Assembly (NCBI RefSeq): GCF_007679045.1
Contig: NZ_VEFS01000001.1
Span: 1,351,536-1,415,535, forward strand
Source: Microbacterium sp. BH-3-3-3
Lineage (GTDB): Bacteria; Actinomycetota; Actinomycetes; Actinomycetales; Microbacteriaceae
DNA: 64,000 bases
Direction of reading: 5' to 3'
Below the pieces are notes generated by a model. The model did not search any database, had not been told where the DNA came from, and worked only from the letters and a program-made list of their open reading frames with translations. The stretch's first letter is position 1; each line of letters starts with the position of its first letter. Shown in pieces: positions 36,225 through 44,732 of this stretch. Made by a program: the position numbers and the translations under genes.

Positions 36225-37195
36225 TGGCGAAGAGGACCGGACTGGGCCGCGGTATCGGCGCTCTCATCCCCACGGCGGAACCGTCGGAGTCCCGACCCGT
36301 CGACGTGTTCTTCCCCGGAGCGAGCACGACGACGAAGGAATCGTCAGAGGCCTCCCCCGCAGGTGACTCCCCGGCCGACGATCTCGTCACGGTTCCCGGT
36401 GCGCGTCTGGTGCACATCGATCCCAAGACGATCGTCCCCAACCCACGACAGCCGCGCACCCACTTCGATGCCGATGATCTCGCGGAACTGGTGCACTCCG
36501 TTCGCGAATTCGGTGTGCTCCAGCCCGTCGTCGTGCGCGACAAGAAGGACGGGACCTACGAGCTCATCATGGGTGAGCGTCGTACGCGAGCGTCGAGGGA
36601 GGCGGGTCTCGAGACGATCCCCGCGGTCGTCCGAGACACCGACGACGAGTACCTCCTCCGTGACGCGCTGCTCGAGAACCTCCACCGGTCGCAGCTGAAC
36701 CCTCTCGAAGAGGCGTCGGCGTACCAGCAGCTGCTCGAAGACTTCGGGATCACCCAGGAGGAGCTCGCGACGCGCATCGGCCGATCGCGCCCTCAGATCA
36801 GCAACACGATCCGCTTGCTGAAGCTGCCCGTCCCCGTGCAGCAGCGTGTGGCCGCCGGCGTCCTGAGCGCCGGGCACGCGCGTGCCATCCTCTCGCTCGA
36901 CGACGCCAAAGAGATGCAGAAGCTCGCCGACAAGATCGTCAACGAAGATCTGTCGGTGCGGGCCGCGGAGGCGGCGGCGAAGATGCCGGGTGTCGCCCCC
37001 GTTCGTCAGAAGCCGCAGGCAGGAACGCGTCGCGCCGGCCTCGATCAGGTCGCCGAGCGACTCGGCGACCGGTTCGACACCAAAGTTCGAGTGTCACTGA
37101 ACGCCAAAAAAGGCCAGATCAGCATCGATTTCGCGAGCATCCAGGATCTGAACCGCATCCTCGGCGTGCTCGGCGAAGAGGGATACACGGGCTGA
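36224..37195 (+). CDS. parB: Chromosome partitioning protein ParB
   Basis: A 323-residue CTP-dependent DNA clamp that loads at parS and spreads. The N-terminal CTPase part has N-P-R-Q-P-R, E-F-G-V-L-Q-P and G-E-R-R-T-R-A-S; the helix-turn-helix is E-E-L-A-T-R-I-G-R-S-R-P-Q-I-S-N; the C-terminal dimer domain includes N-A-K-K-G-Q-I-S-I-D-F. A Gly-R-G-I-G-A-L-I motif at the very start is the usual ParA-contact region. It should bind the eight parS sites upstream. Confidence 0.97.
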   Translation: MAKRTGLGRGIGALIPTAEPSESRPVDVFFPGASTTTKESSEASPAGDSPADDLVTVPGARLVHIDPKTIVPNPRQPRTHFDADDLAELVHSVREFGVLQPVVVRDKKDGTYELIMGERRTRASREAGLETIPAVVRDTDDEYLLRDALLENLHRSQLNPLEEASAYQQLLEDFGITQEELATRIGRSRPQISNTIRLLKLPVPVQQRVAAGVLSAGHARAILSLDDAKEMQKLADKIVNEDLSVRAAEAAAKMPGVAPVRQKPQAGTRRAGLDQVAERLGDRFDTKVRVSLNAKKGQISIDFASIQDLNRILGVLGEEGYTG

Positions 37196-37265
37196 GGGCC
37201 TCATCGCAGCCCGGCGTCACGCGGCGGGTGAACGCACCCCGGCCCGCGATGTCGGTGGGTCGACG

Positions 37266-37271
37266 TACGCT
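37266..37271 (+). promoter_or_regulatory. -10 box, probably leaderless
   Basis: TACGCT ends six bases before the GTG start at 37278; no ribosome site fits between, so a leaderless transcript is likely. Confidence 0.45.
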
Positions 37272-37277
37272 GGATGA

Positions 37278-37625
37278 GTGACAGCGAACGATGACAACCT
37301 GCGCCGTCGCGCCAGCCTCGAACTTCTGCGCGCGGAAGCGTCGGACGAGCTGGCCGTACTGATCCACGAGCGTCTTCGCGGCGGCGAAGATCCGTGGGAT
37401 TTCATGGAAGACCTGCCGAGCGTCGACGAACTCGTCGTTCTGACCCTCCGCGCCGAGAACATCGCCGAGAACGGCGGGGTCCGCCCCAATCGCTCGCGCA
37501 ACTATCGTGTGCTCCGGCAGATCTCCCTCGACTATCCACCCCTCACACGCGCTGTGTGGCGCATTCTGGGCGACGAAGAGCCGCACCGGCGTTGGGACGC
37601 CAGCGTGCGCCTCGACGCGTCGTAG
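37278..37625 (+). CDS. Conserved hypothetical protein
   Basis: A 115-residue acidic/basic mixed protein without membrane segments or signal peptide, and no motif I recognise. It is rich in Leu, Arg, Asp and Glu, with likely helices in its first half (R-R-R-A-S-L-E-L-L-R-A-E) and the segment D-P-W-D-F-M-E-D-L-P-S-V-D-E-L. Codon use and GC match the neighbours, so it looks like a native gene. It stands alone between parB and the trxAB genes. Confidence 0.7.
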   Translation: MTANDDNLRRRASLELLRAEASDELAVLIHERLRGGEDPWDFMEDLPSVDELVVLTLRAENIAENGGVRPNRSRNYRVLRQISLDYPPLTRAVWRILGDEEPHRRWDASVRLDAS

Positions 37626-37700
37626 AGGCCCACAGCGCCGCGCCGCGCGATGCGCGGGGTTCCCGGCATCCGGAACCTCTCCCGCAGGCGGCTGAAACGA

Positions 37701-37736
37701 CGAATCCCCCGGCACCGAAAGGCACCGGGGGATTCG
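37701..37736. terminator. Bidirectional terminator between hypothetical gene and trxA
   Basis: Perfect 12-bp stem (cgaatcccccgg / ccgggggattcg) with a 12-base loop, between convergent genes. Confidence 0.8.
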
Positions 37737-37747
37737 AGGAAAGCAGG

Positions 37748-38071
37748 TCAGCCGAGGAAGGCTGCGAGGTCCTGCTCGAGGGCGTACTTCGGCTTGGCGC
37801 CGATGATGGTCGTCTTGACCTCACCGCCCTGGAAGACCTTCATCGCGGGGATGGAGGTGATCTGGTACTTCATGGCGAGATCGGGGTTCTCGTCGACGTT
37901 GAGCTTGAGGACGGTGATCTTGCCCGAGTTCTCGCTCTGGATTTCGTCGAGCACGGGTGCGACCATGCGACACGGTCCGCACCACTCAGCCCAGAAGTCC
38001 ACGAGAACGGGTCCGTCGGCCTGCAGGACGTCCTGCTCGAAGGTCGCGGAGGTCGTCGCCTTGGCGGTCAT
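37748..38071 (-). CDS. trxA: Thioredoxin
   Basis: A 107-residue disulfide reductase with the active site W-C-G-P-C (30-34) and the cis-Pro in T-S-I-P-A-M. It receives electrons from the adjacent TrxB and reduces cytoplasmic proteins. ATG 38071 gives the standard length; a longer frame upstream is rejected. It is downstream of trxB in the same direction. Confidence 0.97.
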   Translation of the reverse strand: MTAKATTSATFEQDVLQADGPVLVDFWAEWCGPCRMVAPVLDEIQSENSGKITVLKLNVDENPDLAMKYQITSIPAMKVFQGGEVKTTIIGAKPKYALEQDLAAFLG

Positions 38072-38104
38072 GTGATTTCTCCTTAAATGAGATGTCAGTG
38101 TGTG

Positions 38105-38126
38105 AAAACGCAGGTGAACGCGTTTT
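38105..38126. terminator. Weak hairpin between trxB and trxA
   Basis: Inverted repeat aaaacgc / gcgtttt (38105-38111 / 38120-38126). Whether it attenuates trxB-to-trxA read-through is unknown. Confidence 0.35.
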
Positions 38127-38132
38127 TGTTCC

Positions 38133-39119
38133 TCAGACCACGGCGGCGTCGGGGAGGCCCTCGATCGGGCTCTCGGCGACGGCGGGCTCACCGGCCTCAC
38201 CGCGCGCGGCGAGGAAGTGCTCCACATCGAGAGCCGCGACCGTGCCGCTGCCGGCGGCCGTGATGGCCTGGCGGTAGGTGGGGTCGATCACGTCACCGGC
38301 GGCGAAGACACCCTCGACCGACGTGCGCGACGAGCGGCCGTCGACCCAGATCGTGCCCTGGTCGGTCAGCTGCAGCTTGTCGTGCACGAGGTGCGTGCGC
38401 GGGTCGTTGCCGATCGCGACGAACAGCCCGTCGAGGGGCAGCTCGCGCGTGGTGTCGTCGACGGTCGAACGCAGGCGCACGCCGTTGACGGCCTCGTCGC
38501 CGAGGATCTCGTCGACGGCGCTGTTCCAGATGAACTCGATTTTGGGGTTCGCGAAGGCACGCTCCTGCATGATCTTCGAGGCGCGCAGCGAGTCCTTGCG
38601 GTGGATGATGTAGACCTTCGACGCGAACTTCGTGAGGAAGTTGGCCTCTTCCATCGCGGAGTCGCCGCCGCCGACCACGGCGATCGTGCGGTCGCGGAAG
38701 AAGAATCCGTCGCAGGTGGCGCACCACGACACACCGCGGCCCGAGAGGCGCTCTTCACCCTCGAGACCGAGCTTGCGGTAGGCGGAGCCGGTCGCGTAGA
38801 TGACCGAGACGGCCTCTTCCACCTTTCCGCTGCCGAGCGTGATCTTCTTGACGGGGCCGTCGAGCTCGAGCGAGACGACGTCGTCGTAGAGCACCTGGGC
38901 ACCGAAGCGTTCGGCCTGGGCCTGCATCTTGGCCATGAGGTCAGGGCCCTGGATGCCGTCGGGGAAGCCGGGGAAGTTCTCGACCTCGGTGGTGTTCATG
39001 AGGTCGCCGCCGGCCTCGACGGAACTCGCGACCACGAGGGGCTCGAGGTTGGCTCGGGCCGCGTAGATGGCGGCCGTGTAGCCGGCGGGGCCGGATCCGA
39101 TGATGATGACGTGACGCAC
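38133..39119 (-). CDS. trxB: Thioredoxin reductase
   Basis: A 328-residue FAD/NADPH flavoprotein. The FAD site is I-I-G-S-G-P-A-G-Y; the redox disulfide is C-A-T-C (C133, C136); the NADPH site is V-V-G-G-G-D-S-A; the C-terminal FAD motif is G-V-F-A-A-G-D-V. GTG 39119 (M-R-H-V-I-I-I-G) is chosen over an ATG 14 codons upstream because it fits the family N-terminus. Together with trxA it forms the thioredoxin system. Confidence 0.96.
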   Translation of the reverse strand: MRHVIIIGSGPAGYTAAIYAARANLEPLVVASSVEAGGDLMNTTEVENFPGFPDGIQGPDLMAKMQAQAERFGAQVLYDDVVSLELDGPVKKITLGSGKVEEAVSVIYATGSAYRKLGLEGEERLSGRGVSWCATCDGFFFRDRTIAVVGGGDSAMEEANFLTKFASKVYIIHRKDSLRASKIMQERAFANPKIEFIWNSAVDEILGDEAVNGVRLRSTVDDTTRELPLDGLFVAIGNDPRTHLVHDKLQLTDQGTIWVDGRSSRTSVEGVFAAGDVIDPTYRQAITAAGSGTVAALDVEHFLAARGEAGEPAVAESPIEGLPDAAVV

Positions 39120-39206
39120 GGTAGCGCGTTCCCTTCGTTGATTCCGCCCGATGAAACCCATGCTAGCCCCGTGGTATTCCGCGTCCTCGGGGGTGGCGCG
39201 GAAGGC

Positions 39207-40829
39207 TCAGCGCTTGGGCAGGAAGCGCCGACCGAGAGCGAGCGCCGGTGCGAGTTCGGGGGTGCGGAAGATCGCCAGGATGCCGATGTACACGGCCAGC
39301 ACGACCGAGCCTACGAGCGCCGCTCCCAGCGCGCCCGTGTAGATCGAGTCCGACACCCAGCCGGTGGGACCGCCGCACAGCAGCAGCACTCCCCAGCCGG
39401 CGCCCGCGGCGGGGATCGCCGCACCGATGAAGCGCAGGAGGGGTGGCATCCATTCGCCGATCCTGATCCCTTCGAGACGACGGTGCAGGATGATCGTCGC
39501 GATGACCACCTGGACGAGGCTCGACAGCGCCTGACCGAGCGCGACGGTGGCCGCGAGCTGCGACAGGGGCACGAGGCCCGCCGACACGGCCCCGCCCGCG
39601 GCGAGGGCGCTGAGGGCGACCAGGCCCCCCTGCACGAGCGTGAAGAAGAACGGCGTCCGCGTGTCGTTGTAGGCGTAGAACGTGCGCTGGACGACGAACA
39701 GCACCGCCAGCGGCAGCAGACAGACCAAGAAGCACAGCAGCACGGGAGCGGCGGCGAGGGCTTCGGCCGAACTGTTGGTGAAGATCCGCGTGGCGGGGAC
39801 GGACGCGACAGCGAGGGCGGCCGTCGCGACGACGATGAAGAGACCCAGTACCCGGATGCTGCGGACGATGTCGGTCTTGACGTCACCGTCGCGTCCGGCC
39901 GCGGCGTGCTCGCTCAGCTGCGTGAAGTACGGCGTCCCGATCGAGAGCACGATGATCGAGTACGGGAGCATGAAGACGAGCCACGCGTTCTGCGACGCGA
40001 GGATGGCCGGGCCCGTTCCCGAGGCGCCCGAGAGCACTCGTGTCTGCACGATGCCCGCGAGCTGGCCGACGATGACCATCAGGAAGGTCCAACCGGCGAG
40101 ACGGCCGATGTGGCGCAGGCCGACGCCGCGCCAGTGGAAGTCGGGACGCAGCTGCAGTCCGGCCCGACGCCAGAACACCAGCAACACGACGGTCTGCAGC
40201 ACGATGCCGCCGGTGGCGACCCCGCCGAGCAGGCCGATCATCGTGGGGGTCCACTGGACCACGTCGGGGCTCGGCCCCCCGAACAGCAGGAGGAAGAGGC
40301 CAAAGCCGGCGATCGAGACGAGGTTGTTGACGATCGGGGCCCACGTGTAGGGCCCGAAGACCTTCCGCGCGTTCAGGATCTCGCCGAGCAGGGCGTACAG
40401 GCCGTAGAAGAAGATCTGCGGGAGGCACCAGTACGCGAACGCCGTGGCGAGGGCGATCTGGTCGGGCTCGACCTTCGACGGGTCGATGTAGACCGTGACG
40501 ATGAAGGGCGCGGCGACCATCGCGATCGCGGTCGCCGCGAGCAGGATCACCGTTCCGAGGGTGAAGAGCTTCGAGACGAAGGCGCGACCGCCGTCGGCGT
40601 GGGCTGCGGCCTTGACGATCTGCGGCACGATCACGGCCGTCAGCACGCCCGTCGAGATGACCGTGTAGATGTTGTTCGGCAGCTGGTTGGCGAGCCCGAA
40701 CGCGTCGCCCGCGGCGCTGCCGACCGAGCCGACGATCGCGACGAGCACGACGATGCGCAGCAGGCCGCTCACGCGGGACACGATCGTGCCCGCTCCGATC
40801 AGAACGCTCGCCCGTCCGATACTGCTCAC
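39207..40829 (-). CDS. murJ: Lipid II flippase MurJ
   Basis: A 540-residue MATE-like protein with about 14 membrane helices. The N-terminus G-x-x-I-S-R-V-S-G-L-L-R is typical of MurJ. It flips lipid II to the outer face for cell-wall assembly. Start GTG 40829 overlaps the stop of the DUF6049 gene upstream (GTGA), as in other actinobacteria where a large envelope protein precedes murJ. No pseudokinase domain like that of mycobacterial MviN is attached. Confidence 0.95.
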   Translation of the reverse strand: MSSIGRASVLIGAGTIVSRVSGLLRIVVLVAIVGSVGSAAGDAFGLANQLPNNIYTVISTGVLTAVIVPQIVKAAAHADGGRAFVSKLFTLGTVILLAATAIAMVAAPFIVTVYIDPSKVEPDQIALATAFAYWCLPQIFFYGLYALLGEILNARKVFGPYTWAPIVNNLVSIAGFGLFLLLFGGPSPDVVQWTPTMIGLLGGVATGGIVLQTVVLLVFWRRAGLQLRPDFHWRGVGLRHIGRLAGWTFLMVIVGQLAGIVQTRVLSGASGTGPAILASQNAWLVFMLPYSIIVLSIGTPYFTQLSEHAAAGRDGDVKTDIVRSIRVLGLFIVVATAALAVASVPATRIFTNSSAEALAAAPVLLCFLVCLLPLAVLFVVQRTFYAYNDTRTPFFFTLVQGGLVALSALAAGGAVSAGLVPLSQLAATVALGQALSSLVQVVIATIILHRRLEGIRIGEWMPPLLRFIGAAIPAAGAGWGVLLLCGGPTGWVSDSIYTGALGAALVGSVVLAVYIGILAIFRTPELAPALALGRRFLPKR

Positions 40830-43072
40830 GGGTGGGTCTCCTGCTCGGTGGGGTTCTGCGCGGGGGTGGGTGGGTCGAGGTCGTGGTCGGCGTCTTCGGC
40901 CGGACTGCGGCCGTCGGCATCCGGGTCCTTCGCCCCGATCCCATCGACCGGAGCGTCGTCATCGGGGTCGGCCGCACCCGACTGCTCGTCGGCACGGGTT
41001 CGCCGGCGTCGCGCGACCGTGCGCACGACGCCGAGGGTCAAGAAGCCGACGATGAGCAGGATGATGACGATCAGCCCGATGCTCTCCCACTCGGCGCGCA
41101 CCTCGACGTCGACCGCCTGAGGGGCGCCCACGGGTTCTCCGGTGGGGCTGTACAGCTGGAAGTCGACGCTGACCTCGCCGTTGGCGATGCGGGCCTCGAC
41201 GGGCACCTCGACGCGCGTGTTGGCCGACGCCTGCGCGTCGACGGTGGTGCGCTCCTGCACGCGCAGACGGGCGTCGTTGGTACGGACGGCGAGCACGACG
41301 GTCACCGGCCACGGCAGGTCGTTGCGCACCCACGGTCGAAGCGGGGCGCTGGAGGAGACGAGACGGAAGTCCGACGACAGGATGCCGACCGAGTCGAGCG
41401 TCGTGTTGGTCGCGGCGCGGTGGTCGGCCACGGCCTGGCGCGCGGCGTCGCCGGTCCACGAGGAGCTCGTGACCTGCAGCACCTCGGCGCGCTCGCGTCC
41501 GGTCAGTAATTCGGGCTGGTCGAGGATCGTCGCGAACCGGTCGATCGTCTGCTCATCACCGACCAGGTCGGCGATGTCGGTGACCCGCGCGGCGTCGACG
41601 GTGGGAGCGCCGAGTGAGATCTCGGATGCCGGGAGCGACGACACCTCGCGGAGGGTCGAGGCCGCGAACCCCGGGGCGGAGGTCGCGAGACCCAGGGTGG
41701 CGCGCAGGCTCACGCGCGAGCGGTCGGTGCCGCGGTCCAGCACGGCGAGGACGGGCTGACCGCCCGTGGTCGCCCGCGCGACGAAGAGGTAGCCCTGGGC
41801 GGCGGCGAGGGAGGCGCTGCGGCTCGTGGTGTCGTTCTGCCCGGCGGCGGCGGCCATGGCCCGCGACACCTCGGCGTCGTAGACGGGCGTCGACACTCCA
41901 CCGACGCTCGCGGCCGCCTGGCGGGCGCCGCCGATCACGCTCGACGAGGGCACGAGCACGTGCGCGGGCTGCTCCGCGGTGCCCAGAGCTCCGAGCGCGG
42001 CGACGGTGTCCGCTCCTGCGGAGCCCGTCACCGGCCAGTACACGTCCGACGTCGCGGTGCCGATGTCGAGCAAGGTCGACAGCGAGGGGTACGAGGGCTG
42101 GCCCGGGGTCGAGCTGGGCGAGGGATCGGGCGTCGAGACGGCCGAGACGGCGGGAGCGGGCTGAGTGAAATCGGCGGCCGCCATGTAGCCGAGCAGCGAC
42201 GTCGGCTCGAGAGGAGCCGACAGGCCGGCCCGCAGCTGCGCCGCCACGTCGGAATCGCCGAACTGCAGGGCGAAGCGGTCGTTCGGCAGCTGGAGCAGGC
42301 GCTGCAGCCACGACACGGCGGTGGGCGGAGCCGCCGAACCGAGAACGCGGATGGCGGCCGGGATCGCGGGATCGATCGCGAGGGTGGCGGTGGTGCCGTC
42401 GACCGCGTCGAGCTGGGCCGAGAGGGCTCCGTCGACGGCGGTCAGCTCGGCGAGCTCGTTGGCGGTGAGCAGGCCGCGCGTCATCGGAGCCGCCGTGATC
42501 GGCACGACGAGGGCGATGGGCGTCGCGGGCGCACCGTCGGCGGGGATCACGACGACGCTCGTCGCCGTGAGCGAGCCCGTGGTGACGAGCAGGGGGTACA
42601 CGCCCGCGGCGAGACCGGCCAGGGCGGGGTCGGTGGCAGCGACCGACAGGGTGGTCGTGGCCTGCGAGCCGGAGGACGCGGCATCCATTGATCCGATCGC
42701 CACCTGCTGCACGCCGGCGCCGGAGGTGTCGCCGCCGAGCCAGCGGTCGAGGGAGGCGTCATCGCCGAGGGGCGTGCGACCGAGCGACAGCACGAGCGGG
42801 GCGACGGAGGTGTCGGATGAGCCGGCCGTGACGGTGACCACCACGGAGAGCGCCTCACCCGCCCGAAGCACGCCGTTGCCGGCCGGAGCCGCGGCGATCG
42901 TCGCCGGGCTGGCGGATGCCGAGGGAGACGGGGTCGGCGTCGCGGCTGCGGCCGCAGAGGCCGGAACGGCCATTCCGACCGCGAGAGCGCCTGCCGCGAG
43001 GGTCGCCAGCAGCCGGCGCGTGAGGGAGCGCCGCGGCACGGGTGAGCCCGAGGGCTGGGAGGTCACGGTCAT
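40826..43072 (-). CDS. DUF6049 secreted/membrane envelope protein
   Basis: A 748-residue protein with a twin basic N-terminus and Sec-type signal (about residues 19-45, ending A-S-A-A-A-A), a long extracellular region rich in Ala, Thr, Ser and Val with beta-sandwich character, one membrane helix near the C-terminus (about 665-687) and an acidic cytoplasmic tail. It matches DUF6049 proteins encoded beside murJ in actinobacteria (Rv3909-like). Its exact role is unknown, but position suggests a part in envelope assembly. It overlaps murJ by four bases. Confidence 0.85.
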   Translation of the reverse strand: MTVTSQPSGSPVPRRSLTRRLLATLAAGALAVGMAVPASAAAAATPTPSPSASASPATIAAAPAGNGVLRAGEALSVVVTVTAGSSDTSVAPLVLSLGRTPLGDDASLDRWLGGDTSGAGVQQVAIGSMDAASSGSQATTTLSVAATDPALAGLAAGVYPLLVTTGSLTATSVVVIPADGAPATPIALVVPITAAPMTRGLLTANELAELTAVDGALSAQLDAVDGTTATLAIDPAIPAAIRVLGSAAPPTAVSWLQRLLQLPNDRFALQFGDSDVAAQLRAGLSAPLEPTSLLGYMAAADFTQPAPAVSAVSTPDPSPSSTPGQPSYPSLSTLLDIGTATSDVYWPVTGSAGADTVAALGALGTAEQPAHVLVPSSSVIGGARQAAASVGGVSTPVYDAEVSRAMAAAAGQNDTTSRSASLAAAQGYLFVARATTGGQPVLAVLDRGTDRSRVSLRATLGLATSAPGFAASTLREVSSLPASEISLGAPTVDAARVTDIADLVGDEQTIDRFATILDQPELLTGRERAEVLQVTSSSWTGDAARQAVADHRAATNTTLDSVGILSSDFRLVSSSAPLRPWVRNDLPWPVTVVLAVRTNDARLRVQERTTVDAQASANTRVEVPVEARIANGEVSVDFQLYSPTGEPVGAPQAVDVEVRAEWESIGLIVIILLIVGFLTLGVVRTVARRRRTRADEQSGAADPDDDAPVDGIGAKDPDADGRSPAEDADHDLDPPTPAQNPTEQETHP

Positions 43073-43161
43073 ACGATCGTCGGTGGAACGAGGGGGCCTC
43101 GTACCGCCTGCGAGTCTAGGCCCGCCTCCCTTCGAGCCCCCCGATAGCCTCGCGCAGACGG

Positions 43162-44688
43162 TTGAATGGACCGGTGCTCCCCGAACCCGATCCCCAGCTG
43201 TGCCAGGCCCTCGCCGACGACCTCCGTGAGGCGGGCTACGCCAGCGCCGCCCTGCGCGACGCGTGGGGCGCTCAGGCCGACGACGCGGTCGCGCGGGGCC
43301 TGCGGCGCCCGGCCCAGCGCGCGCTCGGTGAGCGCACCGACGCGCTGGCCGTGCTCGGGCGCCTGTGGGGACTCGGTTTCGCCGTCGACCGAGCGGATGC
43401 CGAGACCGCGCTCCCCTCGCTCGGGGTCGACGGGGCCGCGGCTCTGGGTCTCGTCCGCGCCGAGGGCGACGAGGTCGCTCCCGCCGTTCTGGTGCGGCCG
43501 CAGGCCTTCGCCGACGACGAGGGAGAGGTCGAGTGGTGGATCGCCAGTGACCTGGATGAGGCCGCGCTCGAGGGTCCCCTGCCCGAAGACCACGTGCTGG
43601 GCGTCGGCGGAGCCTCTCAGACCCTCGCCCGCCTGCAGCTGACCCGACGCGGGGGCACCGCCCTCGATCTCGGCACGGGTTGCGGCATCCAAGCCCTCCG
43701 CCTCCGGCGGCTCGTCGACCACGTCGTGGCCACCGACATCTCCGAGCGCGCCCTCCGCTTCACCCGCTTGAACGCCCTTCTGAACGGTGTCGACGGCATC
43801 GAGACGCGGCGGGGGTCGCTGTTCGAGCCCGTGGCGGGCGAGACGTTCGACCGTGTGGCATCCAATCCCCCGTTCGTCATCACGCCACGGGTCGAGGGTG
43901 TTCCGTCGTACGAATACCGCGACGGCGGCATGGAGGGCGATGCTCTGGTGGCCGCGGTCATCACGGGGGTGGGTGAGAACCTCGCGCCCGGTGGGGTCGC
44001 GCAGTCGCTCGGCAACTGGGAGTACCGCTGGGGCCAGACGGGCCTCGACCGCGTGCGCGGGTGGGTCGGCTCGGAGATGGACGCGTGGGTGATCGAGCGC
44101 GAGGTGCTCGACCCGCTCGCCTACGCCGAGCTGTGGGTGCGCGATGGCGGCACCGTTCCCGGAACCCCGGCCTACGCCGCCCTCATCGACGCGTGGCTCG
44201 ACGACTTCGCACGTCGGGGCGTCACCGGTGTCGGATTCGGCTACGTGTTGCTGCGCCGGCCGCTCGCGGGCGCGCCGACCCTCGCGCGCTACGAGCGCGT
44301 CGCGGGCGGGGGCGAGGCGGCCTTCGGTCCGCACCTGGCCGCCTGCCTCGCCGCGCACGACCGCGCGGCTCTCATGGACGACGACGACCTCGCCTCGGCG
44401 GTGCTGAAGGTGTCGCCCGACGTCACCGAGGCGCGCCATCACCGTCCGGGCGAGGAGGATCCCTCGGTCATCGAGCTGCGCCAGGGCGGCGGGTTCGCGA
44501 GGACGATCGAGGTCGACCCCGCTCTCGCGGCCCTCGTGGGCGCGTGCGACGGAGACCTCGCCGTGGGCGTGCTCGTCGACGCCATCGCGCAGTTGTTGGA
44601 AGTGGATGCCGTCGAGCTGCGCGCCGACGTGCTGCCGCGCGTGCGCGAGTTGCTCGTGACCGGCTTCGTGTCGTTCGCCGACGCGTGA
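43162..44688 (+). CDS. Class I SAM-dependent methyltransferase (N-P-P-F type)
   Basis: A 508-residue protein. The N-terminal 150 residues form a helical/winged region (DUF7059-like); the methyltransferase core has the SAM motif L-D-L-G-T-G-C-G and catalytic A-S-N-P-P-F, the motif of HemK/RsmC-type enzymes that act on Gln amide or exocyclic N of purines. The C-terminal part adds a further unrecognised domain. Substrate unknown. Start TTG 43162 or GTG 43174; a TAGCCT -10 box lies at 43145-43150. It diverges from DUF6049 with 89 bases between. Confidence 0.85.
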   Translation: MNGPVLPEPDPQLCQALADDLREAGYASAALRDAWGAQADDAVARGLRRPAQRALGERTDALAVLGRLWGLGFAVDRADAETALPSLGVDGAAALGLVRAEGDEVAPAVLVRPQAFADDEGEVEWWIASDLDEAALEGPLPEDHVLGVGGASQTLARLQLTRRGGTALDLGTGCGIQALRLRRLVDHVVATDISERALRFTRLNALLNGVDGIETRRGSLFEPVAGETFDRVASNPPFVITPRVEGVPSYEYRDGGMEGDALVAAVITGVGENLAPGGVAQSLGNWEYRWGQTGLDRVRGWVGSEMDAWVIEREVLDPLAYAELWVRDGGTVPGTPAYAALIDAWLDDFARRGVTGVGFGYVLLRRPLAGAPTLARYERVAGGGEAAFGPHLAACLAAHDRAALMDDDDLASAVLKVSPDVTEARHHRPGEEDPSVIELRQGGGFARTIEVDPALAALVGACDGDLAVGVLVDAIAQLLEVDAVELRADVLPRVRELLVTGFVSFADA

Positions 44689-44719
44689 GCAGCAGCCCGT
44701 GGCCGTGAGGCGCCCCGGT

Positions 44720-44725
44720 TAGGCT
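44720..44725 (+). promoter_or_regulatory. -10 box of pcnA, probably leaderless
   Basis: TAGGCT ends seven bases before the ATG at 44733, like crgA. Confidence 0.5.
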
Positions 44726-44732
44726 CGAAGGC

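Noticed and set aside
38217..41120. 967-codon open frame on the plus strand across trxB, murJ and DUF6049
   Set aside because: It is antisense to three clear genes, rich in Asp/Arg/Glu/Val repeats and lacks any motif; it is a GC-rich shadow frame.
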